The position numbers and the translations under genes are program-made. From contig JACKLV010000004.1 of the NCBI GenBank assembly GCA_024235755.1, positions 124,001-188,000 on the forward strand: DNA of 64,000 nucleotides, written 5' to 3'. The first letter of the stretch is position 1. Every line of letters starts with the position of its first letter. The notes beneath the pieces are model-generated. The model had not been told where the DNA came from and did not search any database. It saw nothing but the letters and a program-made list of their open reading frames with translations. Shown here one piece after another: positions 28,716-37,478 of the stretch. The stretch comes from Burkholderiales bacterium (lineage in GTDB: Bacteria; Pseudomonadota; Gammaproteobacteria; Burkholderiales; Nitrosomonadaceae).

Positions 28716-29093
28716 ATGATTGAATATACTTTCGATACCGAGCACGCAATTCTCTATGTACAACCAAAATCTTCTCTTGAAGAAAACGATTTTGTGCAGC
28801 TCGCGAAAACGGTTGATCCATTCATTGAGAAAAACGGAGATCTCGCTGGTATTATCATCCAAACCCCAACATTTCCTGGCTGGAAAAGTTTGGGTGCGAT
28901 GGCGAAGCATTTTCGTTTTGTACGAGATCACCACAAGCACATCAAGAAAATTGGACTTGTAACCGATTCCTCCATAGGCGATGTGGCGGAGCATTTGGCG
29001 TCACATTTCGTGTCGGCTGAAATCAGGCGTTTTTCAGCGGGAGAATTTGAAGCCGCCAAACGATGGATCATAGTTCGCGGTAGATTTGGTTGA
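28716..29093 (+). CDS. SpoIIAA-like (STAS/SEC14-fold) protein
   Basis: 125 residues of the SpoIIAA-like family (DUF3478): MIEYTFDTEHAILYVQPKSS, then LAGIIIQTPTFPGWKSLGAM, KKIGLVTDSSIGD and a C-terminal GEFEAAKRWI. The fold resembles STAS anti-anti-sigma and lipid-binding CRAL-TRIO domains; the ligand is unknown. I chose the ATG at 28716 because AGGAAGGA lies just upstream; an in-frame ATG at 28698 would place that sequence inside the gene. It stands alone, immediately outside the repeat-bounded block. Confidence 0.85.
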   Translation: MIEYTFDTEHAILYVQPKSSLEENDFVQLAKTVDPFIEKNGDLAGIIIQTPTFPGWKSLGAMAKHFRFVRDHHKHIKKIGLVTDSSIGDVAEHLASHFVSAEIRRFSAGEFEAAKRWIIVRGRFG

Positions 29094-29109
29094 GGTAATT
29101 TTTTTACTT

Positions 29110-29142
29110 ACAAAATTGTCAGATTAAGTCTCGTGCTTTACA
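29110..29142 (+). repeat. 33-bp repeat, second copy
   Basis: Matches 1898-1930 at 29 of 33 bases, including an unbroken GTCAGATTAAGTC. Here no hairpin follows. It sits 17 bases after the SpoIIAA-like gene, so it may be another degenerate transposon end. Confidence 0.6.
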
Positions 29143-29369
29143 TATTATGTAATCAATCATTATTCGGCTATATGAGTTAATTCAGGAATAAGAATTCGGT
29201 GAAAACTTTTCCTTCAACTACTGGTTTTTGTATGCTGACTGATAGCCGTTATCCGTTATTAACCATGAATTTGATGGATTTCGGTCGAACGATTCTGCGT
29301 AACTCCGTGGCGGTCTTATAAATTAAATTAGCTTTTTTTAACGTTTTTTAACATTTTCTTGACATTTTC
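29143..29369. other. AT-rich intergenic region before the PAS gene
   Basis: No gene is visible. The right side has reiterated TTTTTTAAC and TTTTCTTGACA units (about 29330-29375) leading into a promoter-like sequence. Confidence 0.4.
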
Positions 29370-29398
29370 TTGACACTAGAACGTTTATTATTTAGTTT
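29370..29398 (+). promoter_or_regulatory. sigma-70-like promoter candidate
   Basis: TTGACA (29370-29375), 17-base spacer, TAGTTT (29393-29398). A second TTGACA lies 11 bases upstream. It would drive the short frame at 29512 and the PAS operon. Confidence 0.4.
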
Positions 29399-29511
29399 AC
29401 TAACAAGAGTTAGCTAAAACGCAAAATCAATAACACCTTCATCAACAATATCAATAAAGCTTTTTCTTAGTTTCATCAAGATCAACTCCATTAATTTATT
29501 AGGAGGACAAG

Positions 29512-29538
29512 ATGGAAGCTTTAGAGCCACATTTCTAA
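29512..29538 (+). CDS. 8-codon leader-like reading frame
   Basis: ATG with a near-perfect ribosome-binding site (AGGAGG, 5 bases before) encodes only MEALEPHF and then TAA. The stop codon lies in the stem of a hairpin (29535-29562). A strong ribosome-binding site for an eight-residue product suggests either a regulatory leader peptide for the PAS operon 170 bases downstream, or the stub of a lost gene. Confidence 0.4.
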   Translation: MEALEPHF

Positions 29539-29562
29539 ATGTCGATAGCAATCGCCATTTAG
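29535..29562 (+). promoter_or_regulatory. hairpin overlapping the leader stop codon
   Basis: CTAAATGTCGAT-agca-ATCGCCATTTAG pairs over 11 of 12 positions. No T-run follows, so it is not a simple terminator. Ribosomes on the eight-codon frame would melt it. Confidence 0.45.
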
Positions 29563-29708
29563 AACTCGCAACAAAATCCAAACACAACCCAGCTGATTTG
29601 TAAAATCGTAGTATTGAAGTAAATGTAATTTACAGCGCCGAAGCATAAAGCTTAGTGTTGCACTATGAATTTGGAAGATCGGTTGGAAACAGAATGGGAG
29701 GAGATTCA

Positions 29709-30152
29709 ATGACTACTCTAGCAGCTGATAAATCAGAAAGAATTCATGGTTTAACTCAGACCAACAATAGCCACATTAAGCGTAGTTATGATATGCCTGC
29801 AATGCTTATACTTTCGGAGGACGGTAAAATATTTTATGCCAATAAAGAAGCGGGGGAACTGCTGGATTTATCCCCTAAGCAGCTCTCTAAACTACATATT
29901 TCCAAGGTGATATTGGAATTGATAAATATGGACTTGCTGGAAGAAGGCAAAAAGCGTGTCAATGCTTATTTACGCTTTCTTTCACGGATTGGATACAAGT
30001 TCGAGCTTTGTAATTTGCATGGAAAAAGATTTTCGGGTGTGCTTTTTTTCAATGATATTGATTTGCACGGTCGCCATAGTGTAGTTGTTCTTATCTATCC
30101 AGACTCAAAAGTCTATTCGAATGTGATATATCAATTTAATGAAGGAGAGTAA
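29709..30152 (+). CDS. PAS-domain protein
   Basis: About 147 residues. A single PAS domain starts near residue 28 (MPAMLILSEDGKIFYANKEA, GELLDLSPKQL) and continues to IYPDSKVYSNVIY; no output domain is attached. PAS domains sense ligands, redox state or light, or dimerise. GGAGGAG six bases before ATG 29709 fixes the start; the frame is open further upstream but without support. It ends 2 bases before the next gene, so the PAS protein and the secreted Met/His-rich protein form an operon. Confidence 0.8.
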   Translation: MTTLAADKSERIHGLTQTNNSHIKRSYDMPAMLILSEDGKIFYANKEAGELLDLSPKQLSKLHISKVILELINMDLLEEGKKRVNAYLRFLSRIGYKFELCNLHGKRFSGVLFFNDIDLHGRHSVVVLIYPDSKVYSNVIYQFNEGE

Positions 30153-30154
30153 CA

Positions 30155-30895
30155 ATGAACAAGATAACGAAACCCCTATTCGGTTTATTCTTAATGCTTT
30201 TTGTTGTTTTCGTTGCCGGAAACATATCTACACTACAGGCGCAGGAAACTGAAAAAAAGTCGCAAATGGCGTTGCATCATCTTCATATCTCCATGCTGAA
30301 TCATGGTCTGGAAATGGCCGCCCAAGGTGCGAATCTTGAGATGATTTCGACGATGGAAATGAATCCTGATGTGAAACCGGAACTTGAATCTATTACCTTG
30401 AAACATGGTCGTGACATGGTTACACGGGGCAAGGAGTTAATCGAGCGGGCCATACAGGGTTCAGCGATGGAGGAGTTGCACAAAGAATCAGGAACCTCTG
30501 GCAAGACGATGCAGTATACCCATGATTTAGGTAACGCTATGTTAGATGTGGTTGGTTATCTAGATAAAATGCACATGAAGTTCCCAACCGGAAAATCAAT
30601 GAGTCTGCATCATATGCATCTGGCGCTTAATCACGCGTTGGTAATGGCAATTGAAGGCTCAGATTTGATCATGCTGGGTCAGATGGGAATGTCGCCAAAA
30701 GTAGACGGTTTTTCTATCGAACATGGAAAAAAAATGATCTCCGAGGCTGAATCGATATGGAAGAAAACCATGGAAGGGAAAGCAATGAAGGATCTAATGA
30801 GCGACAAGAAAAGCGATCTTATGGAGCGCACCCATAAGCTTGGCGATGCTGTACAAAAGGTTTTTGGCATGCTTGAAAACATGCCTGAAGCCTAA
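30155..30895 (+). CDS. secreted Met/His-rich helical protein with internal duplication
   Basis: 246 residues with a signal peptide (cleavage near LQAQE). The mature protein is two homologous ~100-residue halves. Matching segments are MALHHLHISMLNHGLEMAAQ / MSLHHMHLALNHALVMAIEG and TLKHGRDMVTRGKELIERA / SIEHGKKMISEAESIWKKT, each half ending in a THDLGNAM / THKLGDAV helix. Met and His are strongly enriched in the helices, which suits Cu(I)/Cu(II) or haem binding, but no standard motif is present. I do not recognise a named family. A ribosome-binding site GGAGAG overlaps the end of the PAS gene. Confidence 0.75.
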   Translation: MNKITKPLFGLFLMLFVVFVAGNISTLQAQETEKKSQMALHHLHISMLNHGLEMAAQGANLEMISTMEMNPDVKPELESITLKHGRDMVTRGKELIERAIQGSAMEELHKESGTSGKTMQYTHDLGNAMLDVVGYLDKMHMKFPTGKSMSLHHMHLALNHALVMAIEGSDLIMLGQMGMSPKVDGFSIEHGKKMISEAESIWKKTMEGKAMKDLMSDKKSDLMERTHKLGDAVQKVFGMLENMPEA

Positions 30896-30913
30896 TAATA
30901 CGCTGGGATGGAA

Positions 30914-30947
30914 TTCAGCTGTGCCTAAGCCTTTGGGCACAGCTGAA
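30914..30947 (+). terminator. strong hairpin after the Met/His-rich gene
   Basis: TTCAGCTGTGCC / GGCACAGCTGAA, a perfect 12-bp stem with a 10-base loop, lies 19 bases after the stop. It lacks a T-run, so it may act as a processing or stability element rather than a strict terminator. Confidence 0.55.
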
Positions 30948-31097
30948 ATATGGAAACAAATCAAAAAATAGAAAGATGACAATCTCTCCAAATAAGTATT
31001 TTGTAAAGTTAATATTGCATCGATAAGAATCGGTCTGGATAAGTTGCTTGATTGATTCCGTCTGTAGCTTATTACTACGTTAACAAGGAGTGGCCGG

Positions 31098-32900
31098 ATG
31101 AGTAATACAGTCAGTGATTTTTTGCTGCAGCGTCTTTCCGACTGGGGCATTACACGCATTTATGGTTTTCCTGGGGACGGGATTAATGGAATCTATGGCG
31201 CCCTAAATCGCGCCTTAGATCGTTTTGATTATGTCCAAGCTCGGCATGAAGAAATGGCCGCTTTTATGGCTTGTGCCCATGCCAAGTTTACTGGTGAAAT
31301 TGGAGTATGTATTGCTACATCTGGTCCCGGTGCAGTTCATCTGTTGAACGGTTTATATGACGCCAAGCTAGACCATCAACCAGTTGTCGCCATTGTCGGT
31401 CAGCAGGCGCGTGCATCATTGGGCGGTAGTTATCAACAAGAAGTCGATCTGAACAATCTGTTTAAAGATGTTGCAGGTGATTATGTGCACAGCCTTATAG
31501 TGCCTGCACAAACACGTCACATTGTTGATCGAGCTTTGCGCATTGCCCAGTCCGAGCGTACCGTTACATGTGTGATTATTCCAAACGATGTGCAGGAGCT
31601 CGACGCGGTTGAAACCCCTCCGCGTGTACATGGTACTGTTCATTCGGGTAGCAGTTTTAGTTCGCCACAAGTGGTGCCAGCTAAAGACGATCTGCATTCC
31701 GCTGCCGAGATACTGAATGAAGGAGAAAAAGTCGCAATCCTAGTTGGGGCCGGTGCATTGACTGCATCAGAAGAAATAATTGAAGTCGCTGAACGGTTGG
31801 GGGCGGGCGTTGCTAAGGCGCTACTGGGCAAAGCAGTATTGCCTGATGATTTGCCCTATGTCACCGGGTCTATCGGTTTATTGGGTACGCGGCCAAGCTG
31901 GGATATGATGAACGATTGCGACACACTACTGATGATCGGCTCACGCTTTCCTTATTCAGAATTTTTACCGCGGGAAGGTCAAGCACGCGGCGTACAGATT
32001 GATCTCGACCCAACTATGCTGGGTATACGCTATCCGATGGAGGTGAATTTAACCGGGGACAGCTCTGCGACACTGCAAGCACTTATCCCACTTTTAAAAC
32101 CAAAGACCAATCGTAGTTGGCGTGAAACAATTGAAAGAAATGTGACCGAATGGTGGGAAGTAATGGAAGCGCGCGCCATGAGTTCGGCTAAACCAATCAA
32201 CCCGCAGCGCGTGTTCTGGGAGTTATCACCACGCCTGCCGGATAACTGTATTCTGGCATCTGATTCCGGCTCGGCAGCTAATTGGTATGCTCGCGATCTG
32301 AAAATACGCCGCGGTATGAAGGCCTCGTTATCTGGAACTTTGGCTAGCATGGGTGCAGGCGTGCCCTACGCTATTGCGGCTAAGTTTGCTTTCCCCGAAC
32401 GGGTAGTGATTGCCTTGGTCGGTGATGGCGCAATGCAAATGAACGGTAATAGCGAGTTAATCACTATTGCTCATTATTGGCGCCAATGGAGCGATCCACG
32501 GCTAATTGTAATGGTGCTGAACAATGGTGACCTTAACCAGGTTACTTGGGAACAGCGGGCAATAGCAGGCGACCCGAAATTCGAGGCGTCGCAGATTGTT
32601 CCGGACTTTTCTTATGCGCGTTATGCCGAGTTACTGGGTTTGAGAGGGATTCGGGTCGACAATCCCGATCAGATTGGTACGGCTTGGGATCAAGCACTGG
32701 CTGCAGACCGGCCCGTCTTGTTGGAAGCTATCACTGACCCTAGTGTACCTCCATTGCCGCCGCATATCACATTTGACCAAATTAGAGCTTACGTATCCTC
32801 ACTATTGAACGGTGATCCAGACAGCGGCGAGATTATTAAAGCATCAGCCAAGCAATTATTTGACAGTTTAAAACCGGACCACAAGCAGCAAAAAACATAA
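31098..32900 (+). CDS. thiamine-diphosphate enzyme, pyruvate oxidase/acetolactate synthase type
   Basis: 600 residues with the three-domain POX/AHAS layout. The N-terminal Pyr domain has the ThDP-activating Glu in RHEEMAAFMA; the central domain follows (VGAGALTASEEI). The C-terminal PP domain has the GDG motif GDGAMQMNGNSELI with cofactor Asn in LNNGDLNQV. It would decarboxylate a 2-oxo acid; whether the product is an acyl phosphate, an aldehyde or a condensation product is unknown. AGGAG precedes the ATG. It heads the plus-strand cluster with the dehydratase-like and FAD/Fe-S genes, although a ~240-base gap separates it from the next gene. Confidence 0.9.
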   Translation: MSNTVSDFLLQRLSDWGITRIYGFPGDGINGIYGALNRALDRFDYVQARHEEMAAFMACAHAKFTGEIGVCIATSGPGAVHLLNGLYDAKLDHQPVVAIVGQQARASLGGSYQQEVDLNNLFKDVAGDYVHSLIVPAQTRHIVDRALRIAQSERTVTCVIIPNDVQELDAVETPPRVHGTVHSGSSFSSPQVVPAKDDLHSAAEILNEGEKVAILVGAGALTASEEIIEVAERLGAGVAKALLGKAVLPDDLPYVTGSIGLLGTRPSWDMMNDCDTLLMIGSRFPYSEFLPREGQARGVQIDLDPTMLGIRYPMEVNLTGDSSATLQALIPLLKPKTNRSWRETIERNVTEWWEVMEARAMSSAKPINPQRVFWELSPRLPDNCILASDSGSAANWYARDLKIRRGMKASLSGTLASMGAGVPYAIAAKFAFPERVVIALVGDGAMQMNGNSELITIAHYWRQWSDPRLIVMVLNNGDLNQVTWEQRAIAGDPKFEASQIVPDFSYARYAELLGLRGIRVDNPDQIGTAWDQALAADRPVLLEAITDPSVPPLPPHITFDQIRAYVSSLLNGDPDSGEIIKASAKQLFDSLKPDHKQQKT

Positions 32901-33137
32901 AAGCAGTTTTTTGTCTAGCTATTGAATTTAATGCTTCTATCTCCAATCGATAGATTCTCTAATAAATTAGGCTGTTTGTAGATGCCATTACCGATTGAGA
33001 ACTATATCTTGATTGGTAACTTCAGCGATGTCGCCGACTAGTTCCACTTAGATGTCAGCGTTGAAGTGATTGGCGTGTTTCATCAGAAATCGCAACTAAA
33101 ACGAACAATCAGCAAACAAACTTTAAGGACGGGTGGC

Positions 33138-34262
33138 ATGAACAATAACTTTACCGTTGCTAAAGATAGAGATTGCATAGTGCCAATCCGTCGGATCGAT
33201 GTTTCGGCTTATACAATTCCAACTGATCAACCGGAGTCAGATGGCACACTGCAATGGAGCAACACCACGCTGGTGCTGGTTGAGATACAAGCAGGCAATC
33301 AGTGTGGACTTGGCTATAGTTATGCCGATACTGCTACCGCTCGCCTTATTCAAGATAAGTTGGCAGATTTGCTTTTGGGATACGATGCGCTGTCGCTCCC
33401 CGGTGCCTGGGCGATAATGGTTCATGCCATCCGCAATCTAGGCCGCCCAGGAATCAGCTCAATGGCGATCGCAGCGGTTGATAACGCGTTGTGGGATCTT
33501 AAGGCAAAACTGCTTGAATTGCCGCTGATAACATTGTTGGGTAGGACGCGCGACGCCATATCGGTCTACGGCAGCGGCGGTTTTACATCATATAGCATCG
33601 AGCAATTGCAACGCCAGCTTGGTGGCTGGACAGATACAGGTATTCAATGCGTCAAAATGAAAGTCGGCCGTAAACCGGAGCAGGATATCGAACGCGTCAA
33701 AGCCGCACGGGCGGCCATTGGTGATGCTACAGAGTTATTCGTCGATGCAAATGGTGCCTATAGTCGTAAACAAGCTATAGCCATGGCTGAGGCGTTTGCC
33801 GAATTTGGCGTGGTCTGGTTTGAAGAGCCCGTTTCATCTGATGATTTAGAAGGCTTACGTTTACTGCGTGACTGCGGGCCAGCCGGGATGGCGATCAGTG
33901 CCGGTGAATACGGTTACGACTTGTATTATTTTCGCCGCATGCTGGCGGCTGGCAGTGTTGATGTTTTACAGGCTGACGCTACCCGCTGCGCCGGCATCAG
34001 CGGATTCTGCGGAGCGGCGACGTTGTGCGAAAGTTTTGGTTTGCCACTGTCATCGCATTGTGCCCCAGCATTGCATACTCATCTTGGTTGTGCATTGCGC
34101 TCTATTTGTCATCTGGAATACTTTCATGATCATGCCCGAATCGAACAGATGTTGTTTGATGGTGCACAAACACCGCAACAGGGCAAACTGTATCCAGATT
34201 CGTCGCGACCTGGCTTGGGGTTGGAATTCAAACGCGCCGACGCAGCGCAATATGCTGTTTGA
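33138..34262 (+). CDS. enolase-superfamily (mandelate racemase-like) acid-sugar dehydratase
   Basis: About 374 residues. The metal ligands are Asp in LFVDANGAY, Glu in VWFEEPVSS and Glu in AISAGEYGYD. The base Lys is in CVKMKVGRK (KxK) and the general His in LSSHCAPALHTH. This is the mandelate racemase/galactonate dehydratase subgroup, which usually dehydrates aldonic or aldaric acids to 2-keto-3-deoxy acids. The exact sugar acid cannot be read from sequence. ATG 33138 (MNNNFTV) is preferred; a frame open 72 bases upstream has no support. The next gene starts 7 bases after this stop. Confidence 0.88.
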   Translation: MNNNFTVAKDRDCIVPIRRIDVSAYTIPTDQPESDGTLQWSNTTLVLVEIQAGNQCGLGYSYADTATARLIQDKLADLLLGYDALSLPGAWAIMVHAIRNLGRPGISSMAIAAVDNALWDLKAKLLELPLITLLGRTRDAISVYGSGGFTSYSIEQLQRQLGGWTDTGIQCVKMKVGRKPEQDIERVKAARAAIGDATELFVDANGAYSRKQAIAMAEAFAEFGVVWFEEPVSSDDLEGLRLLRDCGPAGMAISAGEYGYDLYYFRRMLAAGSVDVLQADATRCAGISGFCGAATLCESFGLPLSSHCAPALHTHLGCALRSICHLEYFHDHARIEQMLFDGAQTPQQGKLYPDSSRPGLGLEFKRADAAQYAV

Positions 34263-34269
34263 GATTATT

Positions 34270-37200
34270 ATGAATAATATTACCCAACATTCCTATGTAA
34301 ACGATAAGCAACGAACAGCGCCGCGCGCAGAAATAGGGGAACAGCCTGAAAACGTCAGCGCATTAGCTACCGAATTATCAGCCGCTATTGAAGGCGAAGT
34401 TCGATTTGATGATGGCAGCCGCGCTACTTATGCTACGGACGCCTCAAATTATCGACAGGCCCCGATCGGCGTAGTGCTGCCAAAGAGCGTCGACGACGTT
34501 GTTAAGACCGTGGCACTTTGCCGCAAGCATGGTGCGCCGATTACCGCCCGTGGCGGCGGTACCAGCCTAGCCGGACAGTGTTGCAATATTGCCGTTGTGA
34601 TAGATTTTTCCAAGTATATGCATCACGTGCTTGAACTCGATCCAGATCGACGACGAGCAAAAGTACAACCAGGTGCTAATCTGGATACGCTACGCAGGCA
34701 AGCGGAGCAATATCACTTGACTTTTGGTCCGGATCCCGCGACCCACGATCACAATACTCTGGGCGGTATGATTGGTAATAACTCCTGCGGGGTGCACTCG
34801 GTGATGGCCCAGTTTTACGGGCCGGGGCCTTTGACTGTGGATAGCGTCGAATCCCTGGAAATCCTCACCTATGACGGTCTGCGCCTGACGGTTGGCGCCA
34901 CCTCCGAAGAAGAATTATCCAAAATTATCAATCAAGGCGGTCGACGTGGAGAAATTTATGCTGGCTTAAAAACACTACGCGATCGCTATGCCGATCAGAT
35001 TCGGACTAAATATCCTAATATTCCGCGCCGTGTGTCCGGCTATAATTTAGATTGGTTACTTCCCGAACATAATTTCAATGTTGCAGGTGCGCTGGTTGGT
35101 AGTGAAGGTACTTGCGTTATTGTGCTATCGGCTACACTTAAGCTCATGCCCAACCCTGCCGTTCGCTCGTTGCTGGTGCTTGGTTATCCAGATGCATATC
35201 ACGCAGGCGATCATATTATGGAAATTCTTGAGCATAAACCGGTTGGATTGGAAGGGATTGATCAAGCGTTGATCGGCTATATGAAAAAGAAACACATGCA
35301 TCCTGAGGATGTTGAAATGTTGCCAGATGGTGGCGGCTGGCTGTTGGTCGAATTCGGCGGTGATAGTAAGGAAGATGCCGACAATAAAGCGCAAAAACTA
35401 ATGGATGAATTGAAAAAAAAAGATGATGCGCCATCAATGAAATTGTTCGATGATAAGGAACAAGAGCACCATATATGGCTAGTGCGCGAATCCGGGTTGG
35501 GTGCAACTGCCAATGTACCCGGCATGTCGCCCACTCATCCGGGCTGGGAGGATGCCGCCGTCCCGCCGGAAAAAGTAGGCCCGTATTTGCGCGATTTTCG
35601 CAAACTGCTAAATGAATTTGACTACCAATGTGCGTTGTATGGACACTTTGGTCAAGGCTGCATCCACTGCCGTATTGACTTTGATTTGCTGACCACAGAG
35701 GGAGTAAAAAAGTACCTGGCTTTTATTGATAAAGCCGCCGACTTGGTAATCAGTTACGGCGGTTCGCTGTCTGGCGAGCATGGTGATGGCCAGGCACGAT
35801 CAATGTTACTTCCGAAAATGTATGGTGAAAGGCTGGTTGACGCGTTTCGCGAATTCAAAAAAATTTGGGACCCCGGCTGGAAGATGAACCCCGGTAAAGT
35901 GATTGATGGTTATCGCCCAGATGAGAATTTGCGTATGGGCCCGCGCTACAACCCGCCATCAGTCAAGACCCGTTTCGGTTATCCAGACGATGATGGCAGC
36001 TTTGCTAAAGCAACTGCGCGTTGTGTAGGTGTGGGCATGTGTCGGCGTGTGGATAGTGGTGTGATGTGTCCCAGTTACATGGCCACCCGCGAAGAAGCCT
36101 ATTCTACGCGCGGCCGTGCCCGGTTATTGTTTGAAATGTTGCAGGGCGATATCGTTGCCGATGGCTGGCGAGATCAGCGCATTCATGATGCGCTGGATTG
36201 GTGTTTGGCTTGCAAAGGTTGCAAACATGATTGTCCGGTCAATGTCGACATGGCTACTTACAAAGCCGAATTTATGTCGCATTATTACCGGTATCGCTTA
36301 CGGTCACGGCACGAATACGCAATGGGTTTGATATACTGGTGGTCACGGGCAGCTTCAAAGCTACCGCTGTTAACAAATTTTTTTACTCAGCATGAGCCGT
36401 TTGCATTCATTATCAAGAAAATTGGTGGGATTGCATCCGAACGACGCCTGCCGCTTTTTACCAAACAAACGTTTAGAGATTGGTTTCAAAAGCGGCAGTC
36501 TAATCAGTCGAACAAACCGAGGGTCATTCTGTGGCCTGATACCTTTAGCAATCACTTTCTGCCAGAACCAGCCAAAGCCGCAGTTGAGGTGCTGGAAGCT
36601 GCAGGTTATCAAGTTGAACTTCCACCACGGCCGCTGTGTTGTGGTCGGCCACTGTACGATATCGGTATGCTGGATCTGGCAAAGAAACTTTGGCGTCAAA
36701 CGTTGACTGCACTCCAATCCGAGATTACAGCAGGCACACCGATAGTGGGACTGGAACCTTCCTGTGTAGCAGCTTTTCGCGATGAATTGATTAATCTTTT
36801 TCCTAACGATTACAATGCGCGCCGACTCAGCCAGCAAACTATGCTGCTGAGCAGTTTTTTGCGAAAGATAGATTATCGGCCTCCTAAGTTGCGACGTCGG
36901 GCACTAGTGCATGCTCATTGCAATCATCGGGCAATAATGGGTATGAAAGCTGAAGAGGCATTGCTCAATCGGCTTGGCCTGGATTACGAATTGATGGATT
37001 CGGGCTGTTGCGGCATGGCGGGCGCATTCGGTTTCAGCGAAAAAAAATATGACGTTTCAATCAAAATTGGTGAACGTGTTTTGTTGCCGGCGGTACGTAA
37101 CGCCGCGCAAGACACTTTGGTAATCACGAATGGATTTAGCTGTCGCGAACAGATCAGTCAAACTACAGGTCGCCGGGCATTACACTTGGCTGAAGTATTA

Positions 37201-37332
37201 GCGCTTGCTTTGCGCGAAGGTAAGCAGGAATTGTTTGACGACGATCCAGAATTTAACGTGTGCAGCCATCCGCGTCATCCGGCATTTTCACTAAAATGTT
37301 CCGAGGAAATTTTCAGTGAGAAAGACGACTAA
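34270..37332 (+). CDS. YdiJ-like FAD and Fe-S 2-hydroxyacid dehydrogenase
   Basis: 1020 residues, the length of E. coli YdiJ (a D-2-hydroxyglutarate-type dehydrogenase). An N-terminal FAD-binding PCMH domain (VVLPKSVDDVV, ARGGGTSLAGQC, GNNSCGVHSV) is followed by the FAD-oxidase C domain (HFGQGCIHCRIDFD, SGEHGDGQARS). Two Fe-S ligand sets lie near residues 586-605 (ARCVGVGMCRR...MCPSY) and 646-660 (CLACKGCKHDCPVN). Two CCG-type domains follow (LCCGRPLYD near 789, SGCCGMAGAFG near 912). It probably oxidises a D-2-hydroxy acid and passes electrons to quinone or cytochrome. ATG 34270 is chosen because it follows the dehydratase stop. Confidence 0.9.
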   Translation: MNNITQHSYVNDKQRTAPRAEIGEQPENVSALATELSAAIEGEVRFDDGSRATYATDASNYRQAPIGVVLPKSVDDVVKTVALCRKHGAPITARGGGTSLAGQCCNIAVVIDFSKYMHHVLELDPDRRRAKVQPGANLDTLRRQAEQYHLTFGPDPATHDHNTLGGMIGNNSCGVHSVMAQFYGPGPLTVDSVESLEILTYDGLRLTVGATSEEELSKIINQGGRRGEIYAGLKTLRDRYADQIRTKYPNIPRRVSGYNLDWLLPEHNFNVAGALVGSEGTCVIVLSATLKLMPNPAVRSLLVLGYPDAYHAGDHIMEILEHKPVGLEGIDQALIGYMKKKHMHPEDVEMLPDGGGWLLVEFGGDSKEDADNKAQKLMDELKKKDDAPSMKLFDDKEQEHHIWLVRESGLGATANVPGMSPTHPGWEDAAVPPEKVGPYLRDFRKLLNEFDYQCALYGHFGQGCIHCRIDFDLLTTEGVKKYLAFIDKAADLVISYGGSLSGEHGDGQARSMLLPKMYGERLVDAFREFKKIWDPGWKMNPGKVIDGYRPDENLRMGPRYNPPSVKTRFGYPDDDGSFAKATARCVGVGMCRRVDSGVMCPSYMATREEAYSTRGRARLLFEMLQGDIVADGWRDQRIHDALDWCLACKGCKHDCPVNVDMATYKAEFMSHYYRYRLRSRHEYAMGLIYWWSRAASKLPLLTNFFTQHEPFAFIIKKIGGIASERRLPLFTKQTFRDWFQKRQSNQSNKPRVILWPDTFSNHFLPEPAKAAVEVLEAAGYQVELPPRPLCCGRPLYDIGMLDLAKKLWRQTLTALQSEITAGTPIVGLEPSCVAAFRDELINLFPNDYNARRLSQQTMLLSSFLRKIDYRPPKLRRRALVHAHCNHRAIMGMKAEEALLNRLGLDYELMDSGCCGMAGAFGFSEKKYDVSIKIGERVLLPAVRNAAQDTLVITNGFSCREQISQTTGRRALHLAEVLALALREGKQELFDDDPEFNVCSHPRHPAFSLKCSEEIFSEKDD

Positions 37333-37478
37333 ACCTTAAATCGTAGTAATAATCAATATTTCTGTAGGAGTGTTCATGCAACATAAGCTTTAAGTCTGCA
37401 GGTACTGTATTAAACTGTTTTTGCAGTTGCTAACAAGTGGAGGATTCGAAGTTTTACCTAGATTGATAGGAGTATATT

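Noticed and set aside
33868..34269. Upstream extension of the FAD/Fe-S dehydrogenase frame by 134 codons
   Set aside because: It overlaps the enolase-superfamily gene in another frame and has no family similarity; the enzyme's own N-terminus begins at 34270.
37370..37393. Five-codon frame (MQHKL) with ribosome-binding-site-like TAGGAG before the transducer homologue
   Set aside because: Too short and without a hairpin or conserved context; likely chance, unlike the frame at 29512.
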